Positions 1-12,401 of a DNA stretch of 64,000 bases are shown here, in pieces. The notes beneath the pieces were generated by a model that had not been told where the DNA came from, made no database searches, and saw only the letters and a program-made list of their open reading frames with translations. Origin of the DNA: Plectosphaerella cucumerina (lineage: Eukaryota > Ascomycota > Sordariomycetes > Glomerellales > Plectosphaerellaceae); NCBI GenBank assembly GCA_020746995.1, contig JAGPXD010000001.1, positions 2,418,001-2,482,000 on the forward strand. The letters run 5' to 3'. The translations under genes and the position numbers were made by a program. How positions within the stretch are numbered: the stretch's first letter is position 1; every line of letters starts with the position of its first letter.

Positions 1-3000
1 AAATCCTCGACAATGTCTGTCCAGGAACACTCTCGAATTTCAAGAGTCTGACGGAAGAATTTCTCGAGGACTACCAGGTCTGCGCCTGGGAACACGGCTT
101 CGTAGCGCGGCATGATCGGATGACTGGACTTGAGATCTTGCGGGCTTTTGAGTACACAAGACTCAATGGTCGTCCAAAGACCTTCTTCATCTTTGTATCG
201 CGGAAGGAAGATCAGGTCCTCGAGCTCGCAGCTATGTCAATTCATTAGTATCGCTGAAATAGACGCAGTACAGTCACTTACCGCACGTCGTCTTTGGCTG
301 CTTTTGGATCCCGGGCCTCTTCACACCTGCTGTGGATGCGCAAATAGACGCTCACAACTCGCCACGGCTTTTCCTCTTGCTCCAAGCTTTCTGCTTCCAT
401 CATCCACTTGACCATGTCAATGTAGAACTGCAGGCTTTCGTCCGCACCGACCCCAAGATCGTCTTTGAGAAAGCCCCATTTTTCGTTTTGCTCGCTCGAC
501 CAAGGCTCGTCAAGATCGAGGAATGGAAATGGGTCTTCTTGCATGAGTTCCTGGCAACACTCCTTCAGGCGTGGCAGAGGCAGATAGGTGCTGGATAAAC
601 GCTGGAGCTCTTCCAACCCTTGACAACGTACTCGCAAGTCCTTCAACTCTTTGACGGAGCCTTCGCTGAATTTCGGCCTATCGACCTCCCAGGTCCATTG
701 CAAGAAGTTAAGAAACTCTGAGGGCAGGTTTTCCGCAACGTGGTGGCACAATGGGGAGATCGAAGCCCCATCGCGACAGACCAACCGCGGGTGCGTGCGA
801 ACCCCCATGTGGAAGAGCCAACGAACCCACGGCATGTCGTCCGAATTCTTGGGTGGATCATGCAGATATTCTGGATCGAGAAAAGAGATGTGAGTCTTCA
901 TCCAGTCATCGCCGCTTCGTTGAAAAATCTGCCAGAGGCTGTTGGGCTGTTCTGTGACGAAGTAGATGTCGGTCTCACTGAGCGACACGAAGTCATCTTT
1001 GGTGTCCCAAAGCCGCAAGACTTCGTATTCCCCAGGAGTTCCGTCCTTGTGGGTCTGATACAGAAATGAAAGATGACTGCGTGATGCCCCCAACAAAATT
1101 GAAGCTTGTCGAGAGTATTGGCGGAGGATCAGTCGTCGGACGCTAGTCACTGAAGCTGTCTTTGCGCCAAGATTTTTGAAAAGCTTGACTCTTTCGGGAT
1201 TCTCGCAAGCAAGAGGCTGTATCAGGGCCAGCCTAAGGTCGCAAGGTATGGCGATGTTGCCTTGCACCTGTGGAAAACAGACTGTCTGCGCAGCTGATAC
1301 CCAGCGCCCATCGCTCAGAGGAATCAAATTTAGCTCTTGGATGCCGGAATCCCGTAGTTGCTCGAAACATGTGTTGATGAGCTTTGATGCCCGCGTGTGC
1401 CAATCGTTGCTTGTTGATGGATCTTTCATCCGTGACTCTGATATCTCGAGGTCATGGATCAATCGGTCGATGACATCGCTCTGGTCCATGTAACTTAGAC
1501 GGTACTCGCTGAGTATGTCCAAATCAGAACTCTCATACCCAGTGGATATGTATCTGTCCAAGGGTGCTGGGAGGTCGGCAAACAGAGGCTTGCCATCACG
1601 CTGCAGGTGTTGGGGACCAAGCCGGCTCAGAGACTGAATTGATCGGGGAGGCCCTCCACGTCGGGGTTGAAGGACTTCTGACACTCTGACCTTGAACTCG
1701 ATGTTTTCGACGAGGTATTTCCAGAACCTATCCCATGGGTACGAACGAATGTTGCGGAGGTATCGCATCCACGTGTACCGAAGTTGATCATGTTCGTACA
1801 TCTGGTGAACGGCTTTGATGAAAGCCTCGGAAATGCCGGCCAAGAGCCCAACATTCCTACGCGAGGACGTTACAATGTCCTCTCGATTCGCCATTGTGAC
1901 GAAGTCGGCTTGTATCAGGAACTACGGTATGAGTGTTAGATGATTGGTCGATGAAGGTGTTAGTCAGGAGGACACGTACATTGAAACCCAAATGTCGAAG
2001 AGGCAAGAAGGCAAAGACTTGCTGCGCCTCGATGATTGGTGTCGAGTCCTCTGTGAGAGGAAAAGCAAGGATGACTTCCGCTCGGTGATATGACTTTGCT
2101 TCTTCTTCTGCTCTTGTGTATGTTCTGTGATCGCTCTTGGACAGGTTTGTTGTCTGATGCTTGGTGACATGACAGTAGGTCTTCGTCTCCTCCGTTTCTC
2201 CACCTTCCGTTCGACATTTGGTGAGGATGGCTCGGTGCGTCCCTTCGTCAAGGGAGACTGTCATGACGTTGGATGACGTCTCTTCGTCGTCTTCGTCGTA
2301 CACGTGAACCTCGATGCGTTTGATGTTCTTCAAGAAGAGCAGCATGTTGCTCTCAAGTTCGTTCAGCTGCTTTTTGATAGACTCATGGCGTGTTTCCGAA
2401 TCCGCATCGTCTGATAGGTAGAGGGTGATTCGTGTCATCTGGCTCGGGATTTGTCCACCAGCACTGTCCATCCACTCGGGCGAGATCATTCCCATGCCAG
2501 AGTCTCCCTGGCGATGCATGAATGCAAAGGAGAAGGGTCCAGATTGGATGAGTACTTTGGAGGCGACCTTGAACACAGATTTGAAGCCGATGCCTTTCTC
2601 GCCGATGTACCCGTGGCCTTGAGTCTTCGAGCTGTTGCCAATGTTGCAGATGGCGCGTAAGTTCTTTTCGTCAAAGCCGTCTTCATTGCACACGACAACT
2701 AGTGTCTTCCTGCGAAGATGAAACGCGACAAACGGTGGGCTGCGAGTTTTGGTATAGTGGTTGTCATCTGCGTTCTGCAGAAGTTCAAAGATGAAGCGAA
2801 CGTCCTTTGAATAGAGTTCCCGGGCTAGTCTGATGGGCTAGGGGTCAGAACCGAAGTGTCTCTTATGGCAAAAGGCCCGTAACCTCTACTTACAGCATGA
2901 CAGAGGCGCCGATTATCTTGTCCTTGGCCAGCAAGGCTTCCTGAACTTCACGGCGCATATCGTCATCCATACGTGCATACAAGGCCTCTCCCAGGTAGCC

Positions 3001-3066
3001 ATGATCCTTGGCAATTTTGTTGACGAGGCTTTTGGCCTCTGCGCGGGACAGGCTGCGGGACGCCAT
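1..3066 (-). CDS. Hsp90/histidine-kinase-type ATPase protein (sacsin/NO VEIN-like), 3' end outside window
   Basis: Exons read on the minus strand are 3066-2894, 2829-1980, 1921-282 and 231-1, with three GT-AG introns of 64, 58 and 50 nt. All phases agree, and the frame is still open at the window edge, so the C-terminus is missing (about 960 residues visible). Near the N-terminus lies a GHKL-type ATP-binding fold. Residues 72-81 give the N-box (FELLQNADDN), 107-110 give EDGF, and 131-140 give the glycine-rich lid (GYIGEKGIGF). This arrangement is typical of the sacsin / plant NO VEIN class of Hsp90-like ATPases, which in fungi are large cytosolic or nuclear proteins of unknown role. The rest, including a conserved-looking tail segment after the last intron, matches no domain I can name. 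The DUF3883 domain often found at the C-terminus of this family would lie outside the window. The family call is solid; the function is unknown. Confidence 0.85.
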
Positions 3067-4016
3067 GATGTTGCTCGACCTGTGAGAGTAGTGCGGGGTT
3101 CAACCCGGCCTTCTGCTGCTTCGCGGCAGAATGAACCACATGCCCTTTTCCATGGGAACGGACAGAAGCACCTTTAAGATCAGTTCGGCTTGGAGTCCCA
3201 GTCCGTTGGCACCAGGGGCGCTTTCAGGCCAGTCAAGGCTGCAGGCAAGTCGCCAACCGCCTGCGGACCCTGGCTGCCTGGGCTGTGTCGCGCAGGCCTC
3301 GCGATTGGCCGGCGAGAGAAGTGTCCGTTGGTTCACGTCCCAGATGCTGTTGACGCGCCAGCTGGCGTGCATATCGTTTCAACCAAGGATGCAGTTGGCG
3401 TCTAGTTCACCGGGGATACGAACCCGGCTGCTTCGAAAGTGGCTCTGGAGATGCGCATGATGCTGCGATAGGAAGGCGTCTACCAGGCATGTGCCCATGC
3501 TGGGGGCGCGAACATGGACGGTGTTGCTGGCGCCTGACCAGTTCTTTTCTGGCCCCCAAAGGTGTGTGCCTGCCAGGCCTGTAGATCCGGATGTCGTCGC
3601 CTTTGCTTATCATTCGACTCTGAACGATGGCGTGATGATCCCATCTTGCCTGGAAGGCGCTGAAAGATCCTCACCAGGTTTCAAGAGGCGGTGCTGCCGT
3701 GGCCGTGAGAGAGATGTCCTGATGTGAAAATAGTAAGGTCTGTTGAGGGGTCTGGTCTTGGAACGTGGCCCGTGGCCCCACTCATCACAGCCAGCCACCC
3801 GGTCCAATACAACACACTGGCAGCACTTGTACCCGAATCTCTGCAGAAACACTTAGGATCAGCGGCGCCTCGTCAAGATGACAGTCTGGCGGTGGAAGCA
3901 CGACGGCATGTTTGATTGATGTGGTGGAATTTGAGAAAGAAATGCTTGTTGTCGGGTATGTAGATTCTATGTAAGTATGTACAGTAAGTGATGTTTGATT
4001 TCCAACGCCAATGTGG
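3067..4016. other. Intergenic, 950 bp
   Basis: This stretch lies upstream of the ATPase gene and downstream of the CFEM receptor gene, both on the minus strand. The ORFs here are short and overlapping, with no recognisable motifs or splice-linked continuations. It presumably holds the ATPase promoter and the receptor 3' UTR. I see no RNA gene. Confidence 0.6.
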
Positions 4017-5648
4017 CTATCTATCCATCTCCGCGCGTGTATGCGAGCCCACCGACCTGTTTTCGCTAGAATGCTGGACAATGCTCGAGGCGGGGGTGAG
4101 GGTTTCGGGGTACGGAAGTGTTTCCTTGTCTTCGCCGCTGCGCTCGATGTCGCGCAGATCGTAGAGCTGGGAAGTGTCGTCGATCTCGGAGATGGAGTCC
4201 CAGTTGTTGGGGGTTATTCTCGAGTTCCGATTGGGGACGGTCGAACCGCGCTCGACGGCGAGGCTGTTGGGCCTGGGACCACGAGAGACGCGTTTGCTGC
4301 TGGGCATGGGGGTGTCGGTATCGGCGGCGCCGGAGCCGGGCGGGGAGCGATCACCGTAGTATTTGGTGAGACGGCCGAACCAGCTCGGGATGGCCTTGAT
4401 GAGGATCTGGCGGATGGCGGGGAGACAGCTGCAGATGATGCCGATGGGAACCTCGATTGTGGTCCAGAGGGCGAGGCCGTACTGGTCCCAGGTCGGATTA
4501 TTGGAGGTGGCGAAGAGGACGAGGGAGTGCAGGCGGAGGACACTAATAATTGTCACGCTGGGGAATGTCAGTCTAAGAGGGGTTCATGTGGTGAGAGGAG
4601 AAACTACTAGGGACGCACAAGGTGCCGACGCCGAACATGAGGCCGGCGGCCAACTTCTTCCACCAGTGCAGATTGAGTGACTGGATCTTTGCGAGAGGAA
4701 GACCGAGCATCCACAGGTCCAGGGCGATGCTGATGGCTGCATTGGCCCAGGCGAGGGCGTTGATGTTGTTGCAGGACCCCTCAAAGGTGCCTTGCCAGCG
4801 GTACCAGTAGTAGCTGATGGGTGCGCACTGGAAGATGGCAGCAAAGACAAAGGCTACCGTGTTGGCGGCGTTGAAGGCTACGGTGGCCCAGAGTAATGGC
4901 TCGAGGCCCGAGGTCTCGAAGATGCGGAGGAAGAAGGCGAGGATTGCCATCTTAACGAGACCCATCTGCACGAAGTACATTGGTTCGAGGATGTAGAACC
5001 AGAAGCCGAATGAGTCGATCTGATTTGGGGTGAGAGTCCAGATGTCCCGGCCGATGCCTGAAGGAATGAGAGCAGCCAGGTTGATGGCGAAGGAGGGCAG
5101 GACGGCGAGGTAGGCGAGAAATGCGAACAGGTCGTCGAGACCTAGACGGAGGGGCGAGAGCCACTTGTAGATGAGGCGGGCGGCGACGACAACGGTCGTC
5201 AGGCCTATCAAGGCCCAGTTGACGCGGGCATACTCATCGCTGCGGCTCCTGACGGGACGGTCGCAGGTAATCTCGAAGAGGTTCTTCGAACCTGGGCCGT
5301 GTCAGTTTGCGGTCTCGGGGCGGGCTGGGAGCTACTGACTGAGGGTGTTGATAACAGAGCACGACGAGACGATGCAGGTTTCAGTAGCCACTTCGAAGAC
5401 AGCATCCTGACAGAGACATGTGGCATTTGTCAGGCCGCATGTCGAGTTTCCGGCGGCAGAGAGAACGCAGGGGGTCTGGGAGGCGATGAGTGATGAGTCC
5501 TAAATGGCATAGGGCGTGGACGTACGGCGCAAGAGGGCAGCTTCGCGATGGCGTCGACGAGGTTACCGGCCTGTCGGATCCCGATGTTGAAGGCCCATGC
5601 CGGCCATACAGCGGCCAGGAAGGCCACAAGGGAGAGGGTCGTCTTCAT
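4017..5648 (-). CDS. CFEM-domain Pth11-like GPCR / rhodopsin-fold integral membrane protein, 490 aa
   Basis: Exons are 5648-5526, 5475-5340, 5291-4619 and 4557-4017. Introns are 50, 48 and 61 nt and all phases close. A signal peptide (about residues 1-19, MKTTLSLVAFLAAVWPAWA) is followed by a CFEM domain whose eight cysteines are all present once exons 1-3 are joined: PSC, TPC, STC, ATC, LC, ETC, SSC and EITC. Seven hydrophobic helices follow from about residue 100, beginning in the VNWALIGLTTVVVAARL segment and belonging to the fungal rhodopsin-like (Pth11-type) family. The cytoplasmic tail of about 130 residues is rich in Ser, Pro and charged residues. Pth11-class receptors sense surface or nutrient cues in plant-associated ascomycetes. 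The ligand here is unknown. Family assignment is confident; a role in pathogenicity would be inference. Confidence 0.9.
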
Positions 5649-7721
5649 GGGAGGATGCCGTAGTCGAGAACCATTACGGCGACGGCTAGCCTGGCGTTTT
5701 CTCGCGATGCCCAACGGTCTTGTATCTTTCTCATGGAGGTATAAGGGGGGAGAAAGGGAAGAAGAAATCGTCCGAGCAAGAGTGTTACACACAACCCGTT
5801 TTCCCGCTCGTGTTCCTCCGTCCCGTCACACACACACACACACACACATGGAAAACCTGGCAGCGGCAGGGCGGGTAAAGCGGTGTTCCAAGGGGCCTGG
5901 GCCTCCCTCCCCTCCTCAAGGGTTGAGGCACCCAGACACATCAGAGACACACGAAATGATGTCGTGGCGCGGGCTAGTTGTGAGGAAGCGTGGAAGCTAG
6001 ACGGGGAGATATGGATCCGGGGCCGGCACACGGGCGCGAGATACAGGGCGATGAACGCGGCCCGGTCGTTGTCACGCCCTGTCAGGCTCTGCAGCCATCT
6101 GAGTTCAGGCCCTTGGTCCCATCGACGGCGTCGCGGGGAGCGACGGGTGATGCTTGGCGGGGGGGTTGCATCGAAGGACCGTGGGTTGAACGGCGTCCGC
6201 AAGCGGCGGCGCTGGCGTCTCTGCTAGTGAAGGGGACCGGCCGTGCCTTCGCGACGGCGCCATGCCTGTCGAGTCATGCCATCTCATTCCAGTAGGGCTG
6301 TAGTGGTCAGAGAGATCGAGACCTCGGACCGGGCTTGAGGGCGGCGCGACTGAGAGGCTGGAGACGCATCCGTGTTGCATACGAGGAGTGGATCGCAGGC
6401 CGCTAGGCTTTTTGCGATAAGCCAAGCGACTGGATTGCCCTGCGCGTTGTCGATCCATGTCTATGGGATGAACAGGGCGTTGCTGGTTGAAGGCATCGCG
6501 GGTCCAGGACGACCTGGAGAACGGAGACGCCAAGAGGTCAATTTCGGAGGTGAGGAAGTTTTTCTGGTGCAGTACTTCAACAAAAGATGTAGGCCGGTGT
6601 TTGCTTTTTCAAGAGTGAAGCGCTGACGCGTCGAACCGCCGCGATGCTTTTGGCTTAGAGTTTGGACGGTTGTGCAACCATCTGTTAATCGTCCCAACAA
6701 TCCCGGATCTTGTGTGGGTTGTTGATGAGTAAGCCACGTGTCGTCTGAGACATCACTGACAGTCGTCCGTCATGTGATTGCAAGGCAAGACCAGGCTCCT
6801 AATTTGTTTACTTGTTGTTGTCGGTCGTCAACTTGTAGATATGGCTTACTTGCGACAGCTGATAGAGGCGGTCGGCGGTGCTGGTGTTGAACACCAAGAT
6901 ATCGGATCTGAGATACCTTCGGAGGGCTCGGACAAGTTATGGCCAAAGTGAGGGTCGGGCTACAGGTTGCCTTCCAAGTTGAAATTCGGCATGAGAAGCT
7001 CTGAGGATTTCTCAAAACAGGGGCATTGATAATGAGAAGAGCAGGATGAAAGTGGAACATGCTGAACGGAGGCAAGGCTGTCATTTTCCATTTGGAGACC
7101 ATGTTTTCAAATTGACGAGGTGACAAGTTAGGATAGGAAAGTGAAAGTTTCAGATTGTTCAAAGAGATACTGACTTGTTTACCTGCATCTGGTTTCCAGG
7201 TCATAATTTCAAAGTTGCTGCTGACAGGGACCAAAGAGACTTGACAAAGGGGGAAGAGGACAGTGCGGATGCCCGTACTGCACCTGAAAGGTCACGAAGT
7301 CATACCATTTCCATCATTTTCCATGGCTTCCACGATGCAGGCCTACCTTTGTATGATGTGTCTGCAAGTTGATCATCCGTGTCACATAAGAACACAAAAG
7401 AAGAGGTTGCATGCAAGATGCGAAGGGTCCACACCGACGATGTCATTGCCGTGGACTTCAAAACCCACGGGGGTCAAGCCATATCTCTACGGGGGAGGCC
7501 CCCACCATCGACACCCGTAGCCAGAACAGTTCCCAGATCACCTTCCTTCACTTGCGACCAGCCAAAGACCACGATCTGTAAAACTCCGCCTTGCAGACAC
7601 ACAGACCAAAACAACACTCCCCCATCCTCATCCCTCCAGCTACACCTCCAGAACAGCACCCGGAAGGGCACTACAGAACCACACATCAAGAATACCTCCT
7701 CCTGACATACGTTCAATTACC
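5649..7721. other. Divergent intergenic region, 2.07 kb
   Basis: This region separates the minus-strand CFEM receptor from the plus-strand small membrane protein, so it should carry both promoters. The only clear structure is an (AC)11 microsatellite at 5827-5848. The last 150 bases before 7722 are C/A-rich and free of competing in-frame starts, as expected for a 5' UTR. Candidate ORFs (for example 6105-6533 on the minus strand) lack codon structure or motifs. Confidence 0.6.
5827..5848. repeat. (CA)11 dinucleotide microsatellite
   Basis: Eleven uninterrupted CA units lie about 180 bp upstream of the CFEM receptor start codon, within its promoter or leader. This is a simple sequence repeat likely to vary in length between isolates. 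Confidence 0.95.
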
Positions 7722-8172
7722 ATGTCTGACAACGGTAAGTCCCATCCTCCTCCCAAAACCAAGCAAGAGCTCACCACCCCCAGACTTCAACGAGACAGAC
7801 GCCGACCGCCTTCCCCCGATGAACTGGCCCGGTCCTGAACTCGAATGGTTCTCCGAGGCCCTCAGGCTCTCCCTCAAGAACGAAGAGCAGTACCAGCGCA
7901 CCATCAGAGCCCTGGCCTACATCATTCGCAACCACTCGAGCTACGCCGAGCTCAACTACAGCCGCAAGCCCATGACCCTCCGCACCTTCCTCTGGGGCCT
8001 CGGCGCCTTCCTCTTCGCCCTGTGGTTCATCCACGTGCTGATCGTGGGTGGCATGGACGTCGATCTCGTCTCCTTTTGCGTCTTCCTTTCTTTCGTCCTC
8101 GTCGTCGTCTACATCATCGCGGAGGTCCTCATGAGGAAGATTCAGGCCAACGCTCGCCCGAAGCGCGAGTGA
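7722..8172 (+). CDS. Small conserved-type membrane protein, two helices, 133 aa
   Basis: Exon 1 is only 13 nt (7722-7734, encoding MSDN plus one base). Intron 7735-7783 (GTAAGT...CAG) joins it to exon 2, 7784-8172. The product has an N-terminal soluble part with a PPMNWPGPELEWF segment, a Tyr/Ser-rich stretch, and then two hydrophobic helices (about residues 82-100 and 106-128) separated by a short GGMDVD turn. It ends in a basic tail (KIQANARPKRE). I do not recognise the family. It looks like a small integral membrane protein with both termini possibly cytosolic. Start choice rests on the canonical intron and the ACC-ATG context. Confidence 0.8.
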
Positions 8173-8704
8173 TTGTGACCTGGGGTTTGTAGACAGGGGA
8201 GAAGGTAAGCTACTATCAATCCTAGGTCGAGATCTCTCACTTACGAATGGTGTTTGCAGAAGCATGACTACGACATTGGAAGAGATGAGGCGGTGCTTGC
8301 TTGTTGTGGGTGAAGGAGCAAGAGACCATGCTGGGGTTGATATGTGAAGGGGACGATCGTCGACAGGAGTTGACGGAGGGAGTGTGCTCTCCTGAGACGC
8401 CCACGGCATTTTCCCCGGAGAAATAAGTACACATCAGTCAATGATTCAACCCTGTGTCTGTCCTCGTGAATCGCTACGCCAAGCCGTGATGTCCGTATAA
8501 CAGACATGCCGTCGGACCAGTCAAACTCCCTTTGACCCCATGGGTGAGTAACATCTTGCTTGTAATTATCCGCGATTCTAGATAGATCTCCATCTAACCC
8601 AATGACATGTGAAAAACTCTAAAGATGGCAGTATGAAGTCGGATCAAGTCGCACATACACTCAACCTCAATTGCCAATCTTCCAACCGGCCTCTCCATCT
8701 CCCT
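8173..8704. other. Convergent intergenic region, 532 bp
   Basis: The 3' ends of the small membrane protein (+) and the RTA1-like gene (-) face each other here. I see only presumptive 3' UTRs and no coding or RNA features. Confidence 0.6.
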
Positions 8705-9654
8705 CTAGTATCGGGCCTTTCCCTGCGACTCGGTCCGGATTTCGGTGGTCGCTCCAAACTGCGGTGTTGACGACAGTGCCTCCTCCTGCGAGCTCATCTC
8801 AAACTGGGCCGACTTGACCTTGAAGTTTCCCGGGAACTCCCAGGCAAAGATGGCGACAACGAAGAACATGAGCGTCGCGTCGAACACGTACAGGGTCCAC
8901 TCGTGCCTGAGGAGATACCCGTCGTTGCCCATGATGTATTCGATCGCGCGAAATACGGACCGCACCAGGATGAGCATGCTCACCGTGTAAAGCATGATCA
9001 GCGTCCGCCGCCACCCGTCGCCGTACGTCTGCGAAGTCGTGGGGTCGTGCTTGTTGACCCTGCGATGGAAGATAATAGAGGTGACAATGAAGAGGCCGAA
9101 GACGATGATCTGAACGAACAGGCCGCCGATAATAATCTTCTCGCCCGTTTTCATCATCCCATCCATGACCATGAGCCCGGCGCCCGACGACTGGACCACA
9201 AAGGAGACGACGTCGCCCATGACGAAGAGCAGCGTCAGTCGCTTGACGCGAATGATGGAGTGGCGTTCGGCGCGGATGCTGACGATGACGCGTCCGAGGA
9301 CCATGTAGACGGACGCAGCGAACAGGGCCGGCGATACCAGAATGAGAACACTCTGGATGATGTAAGGTACGAGCTCGTCGGTCTTGTCTCTGGCGGCTGC
9401 CCTGGCGGCGTAGCCGACGACTTGGACTGTGTGAGGGTTGTGTTAGGCCGGCGGATGATTTGACGGAGACAGGGAGAGGACTAACACAAGACGCCGATGA
9501 GAAAAGCAGTGCAGTACCATGCCCTGGTCGTCCACATTCGCCAAGATATGGCCGCGGCGCCTAGGACAAACAGGACCGTGAAGATGACGGCCGCGACGGT
9601 GCTGGGCAAATACAGCCACAGCGGGTAGCCGTTGTATGTCTTGAGCACAGCCAT
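8705..9654 (-). CDS. RTA1-like seven-helix membrane protein (lipid-translocating exporter family), 296 aa
   Basis: Exons are 9654-9486 and 9426-8705, with a 59-nt intron (GTTAGT...CAG) and consistent phase. The protein is almost entirely membrane helices: a short N-terminus (MAVLKTYNGYPLWLYLPS), then seven hydrophobic segments. It carries RTA1-family hallmarks, including a polar QSSGAG motif and a VRSVFRAIEYIMG segment, followed by a helix and an EFPGNF motif after helix 7. Fungal RTA1/RTM1/RSB1 proteins are plasma-membrane or vacuolar proteins tied to resistance to toxic amphipathic compounds and to sphingoid-base export. Substrate specificity cannot be read here. The family call is confident. 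Confidence 0.9.
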
Positions 9655-10454
9655 GGTTGTCGTTCTGTGGGAGGACGTTTCGGCTTCGAGTGTCGGTGTC
9701 GGGTGTGGGAAGACAAATTCCAAGGCTTCGTTGACCACTTACGTCGAGAGATCTCCGAAGAGGACGGGGAGGGTTTGTTATAAACCCAGCGACCAGCCCG
9801 GCTCCGGCCAGACCGTTGCCGGGCGTCGAATTTTGTTTGAGATACGCCATCACCACGGCCCGTCAGCCTGCGTTAGACCCCTCCGCGTGGCATTGTCGCC
9901 GTGTTCATTGGGCGCCGGTTGGACCGGACATCCCTGACTTCGGGATCGGGTTCGGACCGGTGAGGGTCTCCCGAGGTGCATGCGAAGGAACGAGGTCGGG
10001 TTCGATTAAGCTCGGAAACCACGTTCGGATCGCTTGGCCCACTCTAGCGCCAGAATTCAGGGGTCCGGCTGTTTGCTCCGGATCTCCTTGCGCTGTCAAG
10101 GTTGTCACTTGGCGCGCGCTCGTATAAAGCTGGAGCGAAATCCGAAGGAGGCAGTGCTGGTTCAATTCTGGGTGCCGAACCACTACTCGATTTTAGTGGA
10201 TGATATGCTGATCAATCTCTTCTCTCTCGCTGAACCGGTTCCGACGCTTCTTGAGTCGCGCGAAGCTCATCATGGTTGTCAACTGTGGACCATCTGCATA
10301 AGGCGTCTACTGAAGCTGTCAACACGGTGAGGCATTGTCAGCACAGCCTTGGCCTTCCATTGCGCCCGACAACCTACCAAGGGCAAGCTGGCCTGGCGCC
10401 TAGACAACTTACAATTCATTTTGTTACAGATGCATCAGATGCCCACCCTCAACT
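9655..10454. other. Intergenic, 800 bp
   Basis: This stretch holds the promoter side of the RTA1-like gene and the 3' flank of the GH76 gene. It is GC-rich with several TCGGGTTCG-like words around 9945-10015, which do not fold into a tRNA. There are no supported genes. Confidence 0.5.
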
Positions 10455-12401
10455 TCATCTGCTTCGCTCGTGCAAGTGCTCGGACTCGGCAACAAACTCC
10501 CACCACGCGCGCATGAGAGCGAGCCCCCCATTTTGCGTCTCGGCGGTACGTCCCCGGCCACGATCGTTAAGGTCCTTCTTGCGGGGAGATGACCCTGCAG
10601 CCTGGTGATCCCCTCGGGGCGTTAGGGACTCCAAGACATGCTGATCGGGATCCACGGCACCACTCAGAACACGATCTTTCGCCTTCATGCCATATGCAGC
10701 GCCGTTGGGTGCCCATGCCCCGATAAGATCTCCGCCACTCCACAGATGGCTGCCTGGCACGCCGCTGTTGCGATAGTCGGTCGTGTTTGGTGCGCCGTGG
10801 GCGATACCGTCCGTCTCTTCAGTCGCGTCAACATTGTTGAATAGCTCAGCTCCCCACCAGGACCCGAATCGCCCCTTTTCATCCCTCGTCATCAGCGCCG
10901 CTCGGGCATTGTGGGTGACCCATTTCCTGTACGATTGGCAGGCCGTGGCATGGGCCAACCTGATCTGGTCGTGACGTTCAGAGTCAAACACCATGTCGGC
11001 CTCCAGAACAGGAGGCTGAAGAGCCTCGCAGAAGCTGACGAGGTGGTGGAAGAAGATGCCCTTGAAGGTCTGTCCATCTTGCGAGCAGGTTCCGCTTGCA
11101 TCGCACTGCTCCTCCAAGATGCCCCCACGACCAATCCCGCGCCATTCAGGGAGCGTGCCAGGACGAAGCTCGGATAGGTCATCAACTGGCTCATTTTTCT
11201 TGAGGTCCCAGCCGGTCGCCTTGATGACAGAGTGAATCAGTGCATGCCCATCCTCGAGATACGACGGGCTTCCCGTGGCGGTCCAAAGACCCCTCTGTCC
11301 GGTGAGGACGATCCCTTGGTTATATGTGTACACCATCTCGTTCCGCACGTCGCACTTTTTGCTTCCCCTCTTTGATGCTTGGCTGACATGGAATCCGTCC
11401 ACGAACAAACCTGCGTCGTTTGTCATGTTGACTCCCATCAGCCACTTGTACCCTTCAATGGCGGCGGCTAGGTACTTTGGCTCTCGTGTTGAGCTGGGTC
11501 GGAAGCGCCCATTGATCCACGGGGAAGTGTTGTTGTCCCCCGGGAACCAGAGATACATGGAAACAGACGCCGCGATCCATAGCTCATTGGTGACAGCGTT
11601 CTTGTAGGGCTCCAACCTAGGGTTCCACGTCATGCCGCCGTTACACAGTGCATCGCTCCAGCCGCTGGTGGCCGAGTCCCAGAAGATCCGGGCCCTATGG
11701 GCAAATGCCGGGACCCAGACGAAGCCGTGCCAGGGGCTGTGGTGGAGCGCTTTCGAGAGGTCGGGGTCTGAGCTGTGGTTTGGATCGCGGGGTGGATAAT
11801 GCAGCTCCGAATGCACGTGAGTGAACTTTATGGCTTCCAGCCAGCCCAGCACCACCCAGAGGATGTCATCATAGGCCTGCACGTGTTAGCTTCCTGATCT
11901 CACCCAGCATATATGATGCCTGCTTACCTGATGGCGAATTGAGAGAGCGTCTTGGCCGAAATAGGAGCCGAGGGCCTGGGAGAAGAACGAGTCCACCAGG
12001 TTCCGCTCGAACAGCTGGTGCTTATTGGAGACCAATTTCAGGCCCGAAAAGGCCATCGATAGGGAAGTCAAGGTCCCCGAGAGCACCGTCTCCATGACGG
12101 CAGCAGTCCAGTCAATGGCTTCCAGCCATGTGCCCTGTTCGGGGGTGAAGAATTCGCTCTGCATGACAGTGAGGGCCGCGAAAGTATCCTCCAATGCCTT
12201 GGTGTTGAAGTCTGAGTCCTCGGCGGTCAGCGCTGGCATGGGATTGTGCGACAGAAAGCTCAACTGCGTATCGGGCAAGCAATCTGGCGGAGACTGATCT
12301 CGGGGGTAGAACACTGGACAAGCCGTCTTGCCGGGGTCTGATGAAGCTAGAGCTGAAATCACCAGCCACGCCAGCACAGCGAAAAGGGTGCCTTTAGCCA
12401 T
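10455..12401 (-). CDS. Secreted glycoside hydrolase family 76 (endo-alpha-1,6-mannanase-like), 631 aa
   Basis: Exons are 12401-11928 and 11876-10455, with a 51-nt intron (GTAAGC...CAG). The start at 12401 is chosen because it opens a textbook signal peptide (MAKGTLFAVLAWLVISALAS); an upstream in-frame Met would bury it. GH76 features are the AYDDILWVVLGWLEAI segment with the paired aspartates immediately after the splice junction, the NGGMTWN motif, a TYNQGIVLTG motif and a long alpha-helical toroid-like Trp-rich body. GH76 enzymes cleave alpha-1,6-mannan, and the Dfg5/Dcw1 relatives process GPI-linked cell-wall mannoproteins. This protein lacks an obvious C-terminal GPI signal, so it looks freely secreted. 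At 631 residues it is longer than the usual 450 or so, because of an extended N-terminal region. Confidence 0.88.

Noticed and set aside
3395..3425. T-arm-like sequence (GGGTTCGTATCCCC on the minus strand)
   Set aside because: No D-arm, anticodon arm or acceptor stem can be built around it, so it is not a tRNA.
9945..10015. Repeated TCGGGTTCG words
   Set aside because: Suggestive of tRNA T-arms or a tandem repeat, but spacing is irregular and no cloverleaf forms.
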